Shown here piece after piece: positions 45,971 to 55,798 of a stretch of 64,000 bases of DNA. The notes beneath the pieces were generated by a model. The model was given only the letters and a program-made list of their open reading frames with translations, was not told the DNA's origin and did no database searches. The stretch is from positions 60,964 through 124,963 of the forward strand of contig JAVJSD010000047.1 in assembly GCA_040219575.1 (NCBI GenBank), given 5' to 3'. The DNA comes from JAVJSD01 sp040219575 (GTDB lineage Bacteria > Planctomycetota > Planctomycetia > Pirellulales > Pirellulaceae). A program made the translations under genes and the position numbers. Numbering within the stretch: the first letter of the stretch is position 1; the number at the start of each line of letters is the position of its first letter.

Positions 45971-48103
45971 ATGAAACGACCACCGGTCCGCTGCATTTTC
46001 TGCGCTTTCGCCGTCGCCATGGCGGTTGTTGCGTCGGCCCTCCCAGCACAGGCGGAGACCGCCCGGGAACGCGTGGAGCGGAATCTGGACGAGCTACATC
46101 TTTGGCTCGAGACCAGCCAGTACGCGGACATCTGGAAGACGTATCTGCGCTCGGCGACGCTAAAGTCGGAACTTGCCCGAGGGGCGCAGGCCGACCCGGC
46201 CGCCATCGCCGACATCCTGGCGCAATACTGCTCCGGACACACCAGTCTGGAACGGCGGCGGTTTGTGGCGGTGAAGCAATCGCTCGCCGACTGGTTGGCG
46301 GAGCTTCAACAACCCGCGCCGGACGAACTGGCCAAGTTGGCGCAGGCCGCGAGTGAAACCTTCGAAACGCCGACGGCCCAGGAGCAGGCGCGACGTCGCC
46401 TGGCCTTGAAGACGGCGGTGGCTCGGTTGGACCAGTTCCTGGCCAGCGGCGGCGAGGCCAAGGAGCAGGGCTGGAAGACGTATCTCGATTGGGAAGCGCT
46501 GCAGAAACAACTGAACTCGCCTGCTCCGCCCAGCACCGCCGAGCTTCGCCGCCTCGAAAAGAAATTCTTCGCGCTGCACCAGGGATTCGAACTGCCGGTG
46601 TTCGACGAGGTTCGGCAGCGACTGCGGGACTACGGCAACGTGGTGATTGTCGCCGACCCTCGCGCGCGCGGCTATTACGCGGGGCAACTCGCGAAACTCG
46701 CCGAACAGTTCAAATCGCTGCGGACCGCCGCCGGTTCGGAAGCGCTGGTGGGCGTGGGCCGAGTTCTGGGGGTGCTGGAAATGGGCGATCAAGCGCTGGC
46801 GCTGGTTCGGCAGGCTCGGCAAGTGTATGGACGCCCCAACGTGCATGTGGCCGTCTCGGAGGATTTCCTGGCGGCCGGTATGAACGAAAAGATTCACGTC
46901 CAACAGGAGATTCGCGAAAACATCCTCGGAACGCAAATCTTCGGTCGGCCCGTCATGCGAGCCGAAACGACGATCGATCTGGCGCCGGACGACCAACGGG
47001 CCACGTTCGACATCCGACTCGTCGGCCGGGCCCTCAGCGAGAACGTCGGCTACAACGGCCCCGTCACGGTGTACACGAATTCCGTCACCGACGTCGAAGG
47101 CCGCAAGCGCATCCATCTCGACGCCTCGGGATTCGAGGCGACGCCGGCCGAGGCCTGGTGCGAAACGAGCACCGTCATCAACAGCATCGCCGCCCGACTG
47201 CGCGTGGTGCAGAAGATCGCCTGGCGGAAGGCCGGGCAGCAGAAGTCGGCGGCGGAGCAAGTCGGCTCGCGCAAGGCCGAGCAGCGCGTTCGCCGGCAGA
47301 TCGACCAGCAGGCGGCCGAGATGGTGGCCAAGCTGAACGACGCCTTTCACGAGCGATTTCGCTGGCCGCTGATGCGGAAGGATCATTTTCCGCGCGAGCT
47401 GCGCTTCCGCACCAGCGAGGATCAACTGCTGATCACGCTGCTGCAGGCGGGCCTGTATCAGCTCGGCGCGCCGGACGATCCTCCCGCCGCGGAGCAAGGC
47501 TTGGACATCGCCGTCCGCGTGCACGAGTCGTACATCGGCAACGTGTCGGAAGGCCTGATCGGCGGCGAAACGCTCAGCGACGCGCGCCTGGCCAAGCTGC
47601 TGGAGGACCTGACCGGCGAAGTGCCGGAGCAACTGCAGCTCAATGCCGAGAACGAGCCCTGGTCGATCACCTTCGCCGGCACACAGCCGATCCGCGTCCG
47701 GTTCGACGATTCCGAAGCGCGGATCGCCGTCGTCGGCAGCCAGTTCACCCGGGGGGCGCAAGAGATCGACGAGCCGATCGAGATCGCCGCGGTGTACCGC
47801 ATCGAGAAGACTCCGCAGGGGGCGAAGTTCACTCGACAGGGCGATGTGGAAATCAACTTTTTGGCGTTGGAGAGCTTGAGCGTCGGCCAGGTCGCGTTCA
47901 AGAAGTTCATGCAAACGCGGTTCGACGCCATCTTCAAGGAAGAGGTCGTCGGCAAGGGAATCGAACTGGAGGGCCGCTTCAAGAAGATCGGCCGCCTGCA
48001 CCTGCAACAGATCGCCTGCGACGGCGGTTGGGCCGTCTTCGGCTGGCAGGCCCCCCCCGCGGACGCCCGCGTGGCCGAACTCGAGACTTCCGGCGATCGC
48101 TAA
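45971..48103 (+). CDS. Exported protein of unknown function, about 710 residues
   Basis: It begins with an ATG preceded by AAGGAG at 45957-45962 and a signal peptide (CIFCAFAVAMAVVASALPAQ). The mature protein is mixed: helical first half (ARERVERNLDELHLWLETSQ), a central beta part with VHVAVSEDFLAAGMNEKIHV, and a C-terminal part with GAQEIDEPIEIAAVYRI. No catalytic residues or known domain could be named. It is probably periplasmic. It may belong to a planctomycete-specific family, but I could not confirm a name. Confidence 0.82.
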   Translation: MKRPPVRCIFCAFAVAMAVVASALPAQAETARERVERNLDELHLWLETSQYADIWKTYLRSATLKSELARGAQADPAAIADILAQYCSGHTSLERRRFVAVKQSLADWLAELQQPAPDELAKLAQAASETFETPTAQEQARRRLALKTAVARLDQFLASGGEAKEQGWKTYLDWEALQKQLNSPAPPSTAELRRLEKKFFALHQGFELPVFDEVRQRLRDYGNVVIVADPRARGYYAGQLAKLAEQFKSLRTAAGSEALVGVGRVLGVLEMGDQALALVRQARQVYGRPNVHVAVSEDFLAAGMNEKIHVQQEIRENILGTQIFGRPVMRAETTIDLAPDDQRATFDIRLVGRALSENVGYNGPVTVYTNSVTDVEGRKRIHLDASGFEATPAEAWCETSTVINSIAARLRVVQKIAWRKAGQQKSAAEQVGSRKAEQRVRRQIDQQAAEMVAKLNDAFHERFRWPLMRKDHFPRELRFRTSEDQLLITLLQAGLYQLGAPDDPPAAEQGLDIAVRVHESYIGNVSEGLIGGETLSDARLAKLLEDLTGEVPEQLQLNAENEPWSITFAGTQPIRVRFDDSEARIAVVGSQFTRGAQEIDEPIEIAAVYRIEKTPQGAKFTRQGDVEINFLALESLSVGQVAFKKFMQTRFDAIFKEEVVGKGIELEGRFKKIGRLHLQQIACDGGWAVFGWQAPPADARVAELETSGDR

Positions 48104-48306
48104 TCGCTCGTTGGTCGGATTGCACCAATTCTCGGGATTCTCGCGACTGCGAACACTGAGTAATTGCGCGAATTCTCGCCGGCGCGTGGCCGACTACTCC
48201 CGCCGTATTTAGGATGGAGGCTGGTTTCCAACTCCTTCTCTTGCCATCACGTCCAGCGCGCCGCGAAACGATATCGCCGCCGAAGCGACGGGAGAATCCA
48301 CCCGCG

Positions 48307-49587
48307 ATGACCAGACACCTCACGATCGCCCTTTTGCTTGCTGGATGCGCCGTTTCCGCCCACGCACAAGAGCCCCTGCCGGCCGACGAAGCGGCGAAAC
48401 AGGAGCGCCGCGTGACGCTGCTGCTCGAGGCGCTGCACAACGACGACGAGAGCATCCGCGGCGAAGCCTTCCGCCTGCTGCAGCAGAACGACTCCCTGCC
48501 GGCCACGCCGCGGTTGGTCGAGACGCTGCGGACGGCCGACCTGCCGACCGCCTCCCGCGCGGCTTCGGCCGTGGTGGCGCGGCTGGACTTTCTCCGCCGC
48601 AATCCCGACCCGCAAGGACCGCGGTTGGTGCTCACCGACGAAGATCAAACGCAGCTTCAGCCGGTTCACGAGATGATCGACCGCAACGACGTCGAGCGTT
48701 GGCGGTGGTACCTGGCGATGTGGGTCGTCGAGCAGGTCGACGCGGCGTCGTTCGCGCGGCACGTGCCGGCGCTGATCGACGCCGTGTACACCGCCGAACC
48801 GATGCGGCAGTACGCCGCCGTTCGCGCTTTGCACATGCTGGGCGAGGAGGCGGGCGGCGAGGCGAAGACGGCGCTGCTGGCGGCGATCTTACAATCGTCT
48901 CGACCGCCGTTCGTGGGCGTCTACATGCGCTACAACCGCACCATCGAGCGCAACGACGTCGCCTTCACCGCCGACATCTGGGCGCCGATCGCGAACTCGC
49001 CGGAATTGAAGTACTTCGCGGCCGACGAGCTGCTGATCACCGACGCCGCCCTGCGGATGGGCGCCAGCTTCGCCGAACTCCGTCGGCCGCTGACGGTGCT
49101 GGCCAATCACGAAAACGACAGCGTCCGCTTGCAGGCCGACACGCAACTGCTGCGTCTGGGAACGGCCGGCGCGCGGATCGCCGACCCGTCGCTGGCGGCG
49201 TTGCTGCGTTACCGGCGGTCGTCGCTGGTGCGGCGGTTGGCCGACGAAAACGGCCCCACGCGCGAGAGCGCCATCGATCTGCTGGCCGGACTCGACGGCG
49301 CCGCGCACTACGTGATCATGCCGCTGGCCGCTTTGCTCGACAGCAGCGAGGACCGGCTGCGGCAGAGCGCCGCCATCACCCTGGGGCGTCTCGGCGGCGC
49401 CGCCCGCGACGCCCTCCCCGCGCTGCGTCGTGCGATCGAGATGGAATCGCTGATCGCCGACAACAACGCGGTCGTCAGCCCCGAATCGCTGGACCGCGCC
49501 AAGGAGCGATTGGCCGACATGCAGGCCGCGCTGCAAGCCATTGAATCCGGCGAGTCGACCGACGAACCGGCCCCGGCGGAGCAATAG
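48307..49587 (+). CDS. Exported HEAT-repeat protein
   Basis: The ATG at 48307 (GGGAG upstream) begins a signal peptide MTRHLTIALLLAGCAVSAHA, giving 426 residues; an earlier in-frame start at 48214 lacks support. The LLAGC segment could also be a lipobox. HEAT repeats are clear at the start (about 30-90) and end (about 325-385: LPLAALLDSSEDRLRQSAAI, LGRLGGAARDALPALRRAIE). The middle (YMRYNRTIERNDVAFTADIW) is unassigned. It is probably a scaffold. Confidence 0.8.
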   Translation: MTRHLTIALLLAGCAVSAHAQEPLPADEAAKQERRVTLLLEALHNDDESIRGEAFRLLQQNDSLPATPRLVETLRTADLPTASRAASAVVARLDFLRRNPDPQGPRLVLTDEDQTQLQPVHEMIDRNDVERWRWYLAMWVVEQVDAASFARHVPALIDAVYTAEPMRQYAAVRALHMLGEEAGGEAKTALLAAILQSSRPPFVGVYMRYNRTIERNDVAFTADIWAPIANSPELKYFAADELLITDAALRMGASFAELRRPLTVLANHENDSVRLQADTQLLRLGTAGARIADPSLAALLRYRRSSLVRRLADENGPTRESAIDLLAGLDGAAHYVIMPLAALLDSSEDRLRQSAAITLGRLGGAARDALPALRRAIEMESLIADNNAVVSPESLDRAKERLADMQAALQAIESGESTDEPAPAEQ

Positions 49588-49793
49588 ACGCTTGCGCTCC
49601 GCTTGAAACCGAAACCTTTTCGGCCAGCGGCGAAGGTCGTCCGCAGATTCTCGCAGATGACCGCAGATTGGAGTCGCCAGCGGCCGACCGCACTGCCGGC
49701 GCAGCCCTCGGCTACCTCCTGTTCACGTTTCCCCAACCGACTACCCCGTTCTCTCCGTTTCCTCATGTGCCATCTTTTGCTCCCGCTGCGCGT

Positions 49794-50687
49794 TCATCCG
49801 CGCCCGGAGGGATTGGAGCAGATCGCCCCGAATTGGTAGCAGGTGTAGCAGGCGCCGTGCCGCAGAGGGAACGGCCGCAGCGAATCCGCGAGCGTCTCTC
49901 CCAGCAGCGAGTCGGGCGACTCGATCAAAATCGGACAGACGTGCACGCCGCGGTCGGTGACGATCCGGCTGTGCTCGCAAACCAACTGCGACGCGTCGTA
50001 GTCGTCCATCATCCAAGCCTCCACCCGCTCGGCGTCGCCATAGCCGTGCGTCCGCTCTTGCTCGGCGCCGAGGTGCAGCGTGGGCAGAATCTTCACTCGC
50101 GGCCGGGCGTAGCCCTCTTTGCGCAGCATGCGCGCGAATTCGCCGACGACCTCGACGTCGTTTTCCTCGGGCCAGGTTCTCGCGGCGGTGATGATCGGCA
50201 GGAAGCCGCACGCAACCAATCGGCGCACGCCCTCAATCGCCCGCGTGAACGTCCCTTCGCCCCGAATCGGATCGTTCGTTGCCGGCGAAAAGCCGTCGAT
50301 CGAAACGCGAAACTCCAAACTGTAGCGGCTCGTGTGCTCCGCGTCGCGCAGCGCTTCGAGCCACGCCCGCCGCAACACCGTGCCGTTGGTCAACACGGTC
50401 GCCGGTCCGTAGCGGAGGGTCTCGACCAGCATCGAAGTCATGTCGGGATTCAGGAATGGCTCGCCGCCGGTGAAGTAATACTCCTTCACTCCCAACGCCG
50501 CCGATTCCTCCAACCGCCGCCGCACCTGTTCGAGCGTCAGATAGCCGAACGACTTGTTCGTTGGACTGCAACTGATGAAGCAATGATGGCAGCGCAGATT
50601 GCATAACGTGCCCGACGCCTGGAACCACAAGTCGTCGAGATGCGACGGCGCCAATCGCGGCGCGTCGTCGCGCGGCGTCTGGTTCAT
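49794..50687 (-). CDS. Radical SAM protein with SPASM-like C-terminal cysteines
   Basis: The 297-residue protein has the radical SAM cluster CNLRCHHC (Cys29, Cys33, Cys36), followed by the GGEPFLNPD SAM-binding motif and VLTNGTV. C-terminal cysteines (VCEHSR, VCPILIES, ACYTCYQFGAIC) suggest an additional iron-sulfur cluster of SPASM or twitch type. The substrate is unknown. It starts in an ATGA overlap with the FAD-dependent oxidoreductase gene, so the two proteins are made together and probably act on one pathway. Confidence 0.92.
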   Translation of the reverse strand: MNQTPRDDAPRLAPSHLDDLWFQASGTLCNLRCHHCFISCSPTNKSFGYLTLEQVRRRLEESAALGVKEYYFTGGEPFLNPDMTSMLVETLRYGPATVLTNGTVLRRAWLEALRDAEHTSRYSLEFRVSIDGFSPATNDPIRGEGTFTRAIEGVRRLVACGFLPIITAARTWPEENDVEVVGEFARMLRKEGYARPRVKILPTLHLGAEQERTHGYGDAERVEAWMMDDYDASQLVCEHSRIVTDRGVHVCPILIESPDSLLGETLADSLRPFPLRHGACYTCYQFGAICSNPSGRG

Positions 50688-51967
50688 GACGGCAGATTCT
50701 TCATGCTGGCGTACAGGTCGAGACTCTCACGGTCGCCCAGGATCGTGAACAACTCGCGGATCTGCTCGAGCCCCGTGGCGAACAGGAAATCGCTCCGCCG
50801 TCCGTAGCTCTTGGCGCCCAGGATGTAGAAATTGGGCTCCACCTGCAACAGCGCCCGCGGCCCCGGCGCGACGGCGTCGAGACAGTCGCCCGACGCCTGC
50901 TGCAGCAACGCCGCGGCGAGTTTTATCGGCCCTTCGGTGGCGTAGCACTGATGGACCTGGAGTTCGCGAAAGAGACGGTCGTCGGGCCGGTATCCGACGT
51001 GCCCCACGATGCGGTCGAACTGGTAATCTTCGTGTTGCACACCGGCGTCGGCATCCTTGACGCCGATCCGAACCGTGTATCGCCCCGACTCCCCGCGCTC
51101 GATCGATTGCACGATCCCTCCCGGCAGCCAGGTGATGCGTGCATCGGCGGCGGTCGCCAATTCATTCGCGGCGGCGGCGAGTTGGTCTCGCGCCGCGAGC
51201 CGATCGTCGGCGATGCGCCGCACCGGCGCGGATTGCGCTGCGCCCGGCCCGCGACGCGTAACCCAGGTGACGCGCGTGTCGGGGGCGTCGTCGGCCAGCG
51301 CCGCCAGCGCGACGACCGTCGTAGCCGCCGAGTAGCCGCTTCCCACCACCAGCGTGCGCCGGCCCGCGAATCGCTGTCGGTCGGCGCCGCGCACGTCGGG
51401 ACAAACCCAGTCGATGTCGCCGCGCACCGCGCTTTCGCCCACCGCCGCCAGGCCTCCCGGGCCCAAGCCGCCTGGCTGGGAGAGCGTTCCCGTGGCGTCG
51501 ATCACCACCTCGGCGGATTCGTAGCGCTCGACGCCCTCCTCGCGGACGAGCAGGAGGAACTCCGACTCGCCGCGCTCCGCCTGGCCGGGCGCATCTCCCT
51601 TGAGAAGTCCACGCCGCGAGACGCCCAGCACCTCGGCCCCAAGCCGCAATGAATCGCTCAGCAGGTCGCTGTGCGCCAGCGGCAGCAGGTAGCGCTCGGC
51701 CCACTGCCGCCCCGTCAGGAGTTGGTCGTCCCCGGGCGGCACGTAGTGTTCATCCTGTGCGTTCAGGGCCGCCAATCCCAGCGGCGAGCGGTTCATGCCG
51801 AACGGGCTGAACATCGGCACATGCCCCCACTGCAATACGTGCGCGGCGACTCCACGGCGATCGTACACATCAACGTCGTAGCCCAAGTACCGCGCATAGA
51901 GCGCGGCCTCCAGGCCGATGGGCCCGGCCCCCAGAATGGCGAGACGTGCGGGGGTGTCGACGGCCAT
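50684..51967 (-). CDS. FAD/NAD(P)-binding oxidoreductase
   Basis: The ATG at 51967 has AAGGAG at ideal spacing; the longer reading to 52105 is rejected. The 427-residue protein has the FAD dinucleotide fold LAILGAGPIGLEAALYARYL near the start, a second Rossmann motif RTLVVGSGYSAATTVVALAA and the FDRIVGHVGYRPDD region. The pattern fits flavoprotein monooxygenases or thioredoxin reductase-like enzymes, without a redox CxxC. HVPMFSPFGMNRSPLG is a distinctive conserved-looking segment. It is co-translated with a radical SAM enzyme, and both could make or modify a small molecule. Confidence 0.88.
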   Translation of the reverse strand: MAVDTPARLAILGAGPIGLEAALYARYLGYDVDVYDRRGVAAHVLQWGHVPMFSPFGMNRSPLGLAALNAQDEHYVPPGDDQLLTGRQWAERYLLPLAHSDLLSDSLRLGAEVLGVSRRGLLKGDAPGQAERGESEFLLLVREEGVERYESAEVVIDATGTLSQPGGLGPGGLAAVGESAVRGDIDWVCPDVRGADRQRFAGRRTLVVGSGYSAATTVVALAALADDAPDTRVTWVTRRGPGAAQSAPVRRIADDRLAARDQLAAAANELATAADARITWLPGGIVQSIERGESGRYTVRIGVKDADAGVQHEDYQFDRIVGHVGYRPDDRLFRELQVHQCYATEGPIKLAAALLQQASGDCLDAVAPGPRALLQVEPNFYILGAKSYGRRSDFLFATGLEQIRELFTILGDRESLDLYASMKNLPS

Positions 51968-52266
51968 GTTGCTCCTTGTGGATCGGTCGTAACGATGGGT
52001 CGCGGTTGAACTCGGGCTACGATGCGTCGAACGGCGGCAGGCGCCTTTCGTAGCATAATCGGCTCGTGCGTCCCACCACTGTGAACAAGCATACACGTCG
52101 TTCATGATGCGGCCGTCGCATACGGAACAGCCCTCTTGGAGCCGATACGGTCGGCCGCAATCAGCAAGTCGTTGAGCGGCCGCTTTTTTGGTGCGATCGC
52201 TCCGAGTGAGCTACCTTTTCTTGCCAATTTCCGCCGAGACCGGCGCACCCGCACGAGAAGTATTTG

Positions 52267-53403
52267 ATGAGCTCTGAACTGATTCGGGTTCTGGTAGTGG
52301 ACGACTCCCCGTTGATCCGGGAGATGATCTCCGATTTCATCCGCGAGGCGCCCGGCATGGAAGTGGCCGGCGTCGCCGCCGACGGCAAGGCGGCGCTGGC
52401 GGCGTTCGATCGCCTCCGCCCCGACCTCGTCACGCTCGACGTGCAAATGCCCGTCATGGATGGACTGGCGACGCTCGACGCGCTGCTGGCGCGACGACCA
52501 TTGCCGATCATCATGGTCAGCGGCCAAACCCGGCTGGGCGCCGACATCACGTTGGAAGCCCTGGATCGCGGCGCCCTGGACTACGTCGCCAAACCCGATG
52601 GCGTGCGCGACGCGGCCGCCCTGCGAGACGACCTGCTGCGGAAGATCCGCTCGGTGTCCGGGACCGACGTGCAGCGGGTGATGGAGATCCGCCGCGAACG
52701 CGCCGCGCAAAAACAGCAGCGCGCCGATGATCGTAAGCAGCGCATCGCCCAAAAAAATCTCACCGCCGTGCCTCCCGCCCCGCGCGAGAACCAGGCGGTG
52801 GAGTACGCCGACAAGTGCATCGCCATCGGCATCTCGACGGGGGGGCCGCCCGCGTTGTCGGGCATGTTCGAGAACCTGTCCGGGCCGCTGCCGCCGATCG
52901 TCGTCGTGCAGCACATGCCGGCGAATTTCACCGGCGCCTTCGCCGCCCGGCTGAACACCATCTCGCAACTCTCGATCAAGGAAGCCGAAACCGGCGACCA
53001 GCTCCAACCCGGCTGCGTCTACATCGCCCAGGGTGCGAAACACCTGATGATTCAGCGCAGCGGCCGGACGGGCCGTCTACTGGTCAAGGACGGCGACCCG
53101 GTCAGCGGACACAAGCCGTCGGCCGACGTGATGATGACTTCCGCCGCGGAAGTCTTCGGGCCGCGCTGCCTGGGCGTGATCATGACCGGCATGGGCCGCG
53201 ACGGCTCGGACGGCTGCAAGGCGATCCGCGAGGCGGGCGGTTACGTGCTGGGCCAGGACGAGGCGACGTCGGACGTGTACGGCATGAACAAGGTCGCATT
53301 CGTGGAAGGCAACGTCGACCGCCAGTTCGGCCTGGAAGAAGCGGCCGGCGCGATCACCAAACAGATCAAACGCATGTGGTCGCCGATCGGCAGCAGCGCG
53401 TAA
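52267..53403 (+). CDS. cheB: Chemotaxis response regulator protein-glutamate methylesterase CheB
   Basis: The ATG at 52267 gives 378 residues. The receiver domain is 5-125 with VLVVDDSPLI and phosphorylated Asp58 in TLDVQMPVMDG. The methylesterase domain is about 180-370 with catalytic Ser190 (GISTGGPPA), His216 (VQHMP) and Asp312 (MTGMGRDGSDG). It removes methyl groups from chemoreceptors after phosphorylation by CheA. No other che genes are in the window, so it is an orphan copy or the cluster lies elsewhere. A TTG one codon upstream is less likely as the start. Confidence 0.95.
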   Translation: MSSELIRVLVVDDSPLIREMISDFIREAPGMEVAGVAADGKAALAAFDRLRPDLVTLDVQMPVMDGLATLDALLARRPLPIIMVSGQTRLGADITLEALDRGALDYVAKPDGVRDAAALRDDLLRKIRSVSGTDVQRVMEIRRERAAQKQQRADDRKQRIAQKNLTAVPPAPRENQAVEYADKCIAIGISTGGPPALSGMFENLSGPLPPIVVVQHMPANFTGAFAARLNTISQLSIKEAETGDQLQPGCVYIAQGAKHLMIQRSGRTGRLLVKDGDPVSGHKPSADVMMTSAAEVFGPRCLGVIMTGMGRDGSDGCKAIREAGGYVLGQDEATSDVYGMNKVAFVEGNVDRQFGLEEAAGAITKQIKRMWSPIGSSA

Positions 53404-53421
53404 GCCTCGCCGCTGCCGTAG

Positions 53422-53440
53422 CCGATGCTGCCAGCATCGG
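53422..53440. terminator. Hairpin downstream of cheB
   Basis: CCGATGCTGCCAGCATCGG forms a hairpin with an eight-base stem, 19 bases after the cheB stop. No T-run follows, so it may only be an inefficient terminator or a small repeat. Confidence 0.4.
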
Positions 53441-53463
53441 AAAGTGTGCAAGTCAGCCACCGC

Positions 53464-53538
53464 CCGCCCAATCACTGCCCGCCCAATCACTGCCCGACCA
53501 AACACTGTCCGACCAAACACCGCCCGACCAAACACCGC
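53464..53538. repeat. 15-base tandem repeat, five units
   Basis: Five units of CCGCCCAATCACTGC or its variant CCGACCAAACACYGC occur in a row. They lie between the cheB and HNH genes and are non-coding. Confidence 0.88.
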
Positions 53539-53581
53539 GTACAGCTGCTGCGAATGCCATCAGGCGACGCCCAGACCCGCG

Positions 53582-54214
53582 CTACGGCGCGCCGGCCGTG
53601 ACGCCGCCGCCGATGAACGTTCGCCAACTGGCGTACTTCGGGTTGCCCAGCTTGCTCGCCAGCAGGGGATTGTTCTTGGGCCGCGCGGGTTTGCGCAACA
53701 ACCGCATCCGCGCCTCCTGCGGCGTGCGGCCCCCCTTCTTCGAATTGCAGGTGACGCACGAACAGACCACGTTCTCCCAACTGGTCTCGCCGCCCCGGCT
53801 GCGTGGAATGACGTGGTCGAAGCTCAGTTGACTACTGGGAAAAGCGTTGCCGCAGTACTGGCAGCGATGCTCGTCGCGAGCGAACAGGTTGCGCCGATTG
53901 AAACGCAGCGTCTTGCGCGGCACGCGATCGTATCGCAGCAAACGAATCACACGCGGCACGCGGATCTCGAAATTGACCGCCCGCACCCAGTCTTCCTCGT
54001 CCGACTTTTCCAACGCCCACAGTTCGCTGACCTCGCACCAGGCCGCGAAATCGAAATTGGCGTATTGCCCGTCCTCGTGGTGAATCACTTCGGCCAGATC
54101 GCGGTAGAGCAGGCAAAACGCCCGACGCACGGCCAGAACGTGCACCGCAAGATAGTGCCGGTTGAGAACCAAAACGCTGTTGGTAAGCGTTCGATCCCGG
54201 CTGAAATCGACCAT
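53582..54214 (-). CDS. HNH endonuclease
   Basis: The 210-residue protein has an HNH domain with zinc cysteines CQYCG and CVTCN, and catalytic LSFDHVIPRSRGGETSWENV. The N-terminal half (VLVLNRHYLAVHVLAVRRAF) is typical of free-standing bacterial HNH proteins of the HNH_5 type, which are widespread chromosomal nucleases of uncertain role. No phage or intron context is seen. The ATG start is clear. Confidence 0.9.
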   Translation of the reverse strand: MVDFSRDRTLTNSVLVLNRHYLAVHVLAVRRAFCLLYRDLAEVIHHEDGQYANFDFAAWCEVSELWALEKSDEEDWVRAVNFEIRVPRVIRLLRYDRVPRKTLRFNRRNLFARDEHRCQYCGNAFPSSQLSFDHVIPRSRGGETSWENVVCSCVTCNSKKGGRTPQEARMRLLRKPARPKNNPLLASKLGNPKYASWRTFIGGGVTAGAP

Positions 54215-54688
54215 GGAACCCTCCGGAGTTCACACTGCGTCTATCCTCGCCCGGCGCCTCGTGGGGCAAGCCTCGTGGCGCCTCGTGGGGCAAGCAAGGA
54301 CCGCTGCAATTGACACCGCGTTGCGCGAGCCCGATCGGTTTGCTCCAATTGTAACCAGACCGCCGAACCGCAGCCAGTAGCGCCGCCCGCGCGCACAGGC
54401 CGCGCGCCGAGAATTAACGCAATTCCACCTGAATTGCGCCATCCATCGCGCGGCTGCTCCCCAACTCCGCAATGCACCTTGGATCTTCGCCCGTCAAGCC
54501 GTCGAAAAACTTTCCCTGCTCCGCAAGACCCCGCAACAGCCCGCGCGGAGGCCCGCTTTTTTGGCTGAATCGGCTTGCTGCGCAGCGCCGCTTGGCAGTA
54601 GGATGGAATTCGTGCTGATAAGGTGCGGGTGACGATGGATTGCACCCGGGCCGAAGGCTACCCTTCTTCATTATTTAAGGGCCGGCTG
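54215..54688. other. Intergenic region between divergent genes
   Basis: The 474 bases contain a 24-base-period duplication (GGCGCCTCGTGGGGCAAGC at 54253-54271 and 54277-54295) and no supported gene. Promoters for the HNH gene and for the small zinc protein gene are expected here. Confidence 0.5.
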
Positions 54689-54997
54689 ATGATCCACTAC
54701 TCTTGCGACCGCTGCAAACGAGAACTTGATCCCGAAGAGGATCTGCGCTACGTCGTCCGACTCGAAGTCTGCGCCATGATGGAGCCGCTGGACGTCGACG
54801 ACATCGAGGACGACCGCGACCACTTGCTCGAAATTCAGGACATTCTCGAACGCCTCGACGACGATCAGTGCGAGGCCGTCGCGGACGACGTCTACCAGAA
54901 GCAACGCTACGATCTGTGCTGCGATTGCTACAAGGAATACATCAAGAATCCGCTCGGACGCGATGTGCCCGTCCATCTGGGATTCAGCCCGAACTGA
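54689..54997 (+). CDS. Small zinc-binding protein, hypothetical
   Basis: The ATG at 54689 gives 102 residues; a 22-residue upstream extension is less likely. Two cysteine pairs (CDRCKREL at 6-13 and CCDCYKEY near 83) could bind one zinc. Between them is a very acidic helical stretch (VDDIEDDRDHLLEIQD). The layout resembles small planctomycete regulatory or ribosome-linked zinc proteins, but no family can be named. Confidence 0.75.
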   Translation: MIHYSCDRCKRELDPEEDLRYVVRLEVCAMMEPLDVDDIEDDRDHLLEIQDILERLDDDQCEAVADDVYQKQRYDLCCDCYKEYIKNPLGRDVPVHLGFSPN

Positions 54998-55210
54998 TCA
55001 GCCGCGGCTTCGGTCTTCGACGTGAATCCCCTCGTTGGGCGACGGCGGCGCTCGCCTGCTCGGGTCGCCTGCCCGGTTCGTCGGCGCGGCGCTCAAAATC
55101 AACCGCGGCGTCCCCCGGCGTGTCGCCGATATGGTTCAGCGTGGCGGCTGCTTCGCGATCGCCGGCGCTTATCTTCTTCTCTCGATCGAATTGCCGGAGC
55201 CGTCTCGCCG

Positions 55211-55573
55211 ATGTCGCACAAACACTTTGAGGTCGAAACCGACCAGGGCATCACCATCGTCAAGCTGACCGACTTCGAACTGCTCGACCAACTGGTGACC
55301 TACGAAATGCAGAACGAGTTGGTGCAATTCCTCGAGCAGGAGAAGCCCCAGCGGCTGATCGTCAGCTTCGACGGCGTGCGCCGTTGCTCGACCGAAATCA
55401 TCAACTCCATGCTCCGCGCCCGCAAACGCGTCGCCGCCGAGGGAGGCGACATGCGGTTGTGCAGCATGCACAGCACCATCCGCGACGTCTTCCGCATGCT
55501 TAATCTCGAAGGCAACGTCTTCGAAATTTTCGACGCCTTGCCCCCCGCCAAGGAAGGCTTCGGCCTCGCCTAA
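55211..55573 (+). CDS. STAS-domain anti-anti-sigma-like protein
   Basis: The ATG at 55211 gives 120 residues matching a single STAS domain: GITIVKLTDFELLDQLVTYE, RLIVSFDGVRRCSTEIINSM and GDMRLCSMHSTIRDVFRMLN. Ser in CSTEIINS is at the place of the phosphorylated serine in SpoIIAA-type antagonists. These proteins bind anti-sigma kinases to release sigma factors. No partner kinase is adjacent. Confidence 0.9.
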   Translation: MSHKHFEVETDQGITIVKLTDFELLDQLVTYEMQNELVQFLEQEKPQRLIVSFDGVRRCSTEIINSMLRARKRVAAEGGDMRLCSMHSTIRDVFRMLNLEGNVFEIFDALPPAKEGFGLA

Positions 55574-55645
55574 CGCTTCGTCCAAAAGCGCCCGCAGCGA
55601 GCAAACCCGCGGCAGCCCTCAATTCCAAAGGCGAGCCGCAGGGCG

Positions 55646-55753
55646 TAAGCCCGCGGTGCACGCGACGCCCACGGTGTCCACGACGCCCACGGTACACGCG
55701 ACGCCCGCGGTGCCCACGACGCCCGCGGTGCCAACGACGCCCACCGCGGCGCC
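55646..55753. repeat. 18-base minisatellite
   Basis: About six units of GACGCCCRCGGTGYCCAC type run in succession. They lie between the convergent STAS and HINT-protein genes. One frame would encode a Thr/Pro repeat, but it has no start context and is not considered a gene. Confidence 0.85.
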
Positions 55754-55798
55754 AACCAGCGCCTCGCCGCCACGTTCACGAAGCGACTCAAGCCCGAA

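Noticed and set aside
52267..53403. Chemotaxis gene cluster
   Set aside because: Only CheB is present. No cheA, cheR, cheW or receptor gene is visible within the window.
53464..53538. Possible CRISPR array
   Set aside because: The units are 15 bases long and directly adjacent, with no spacers and no cas genes nearby.
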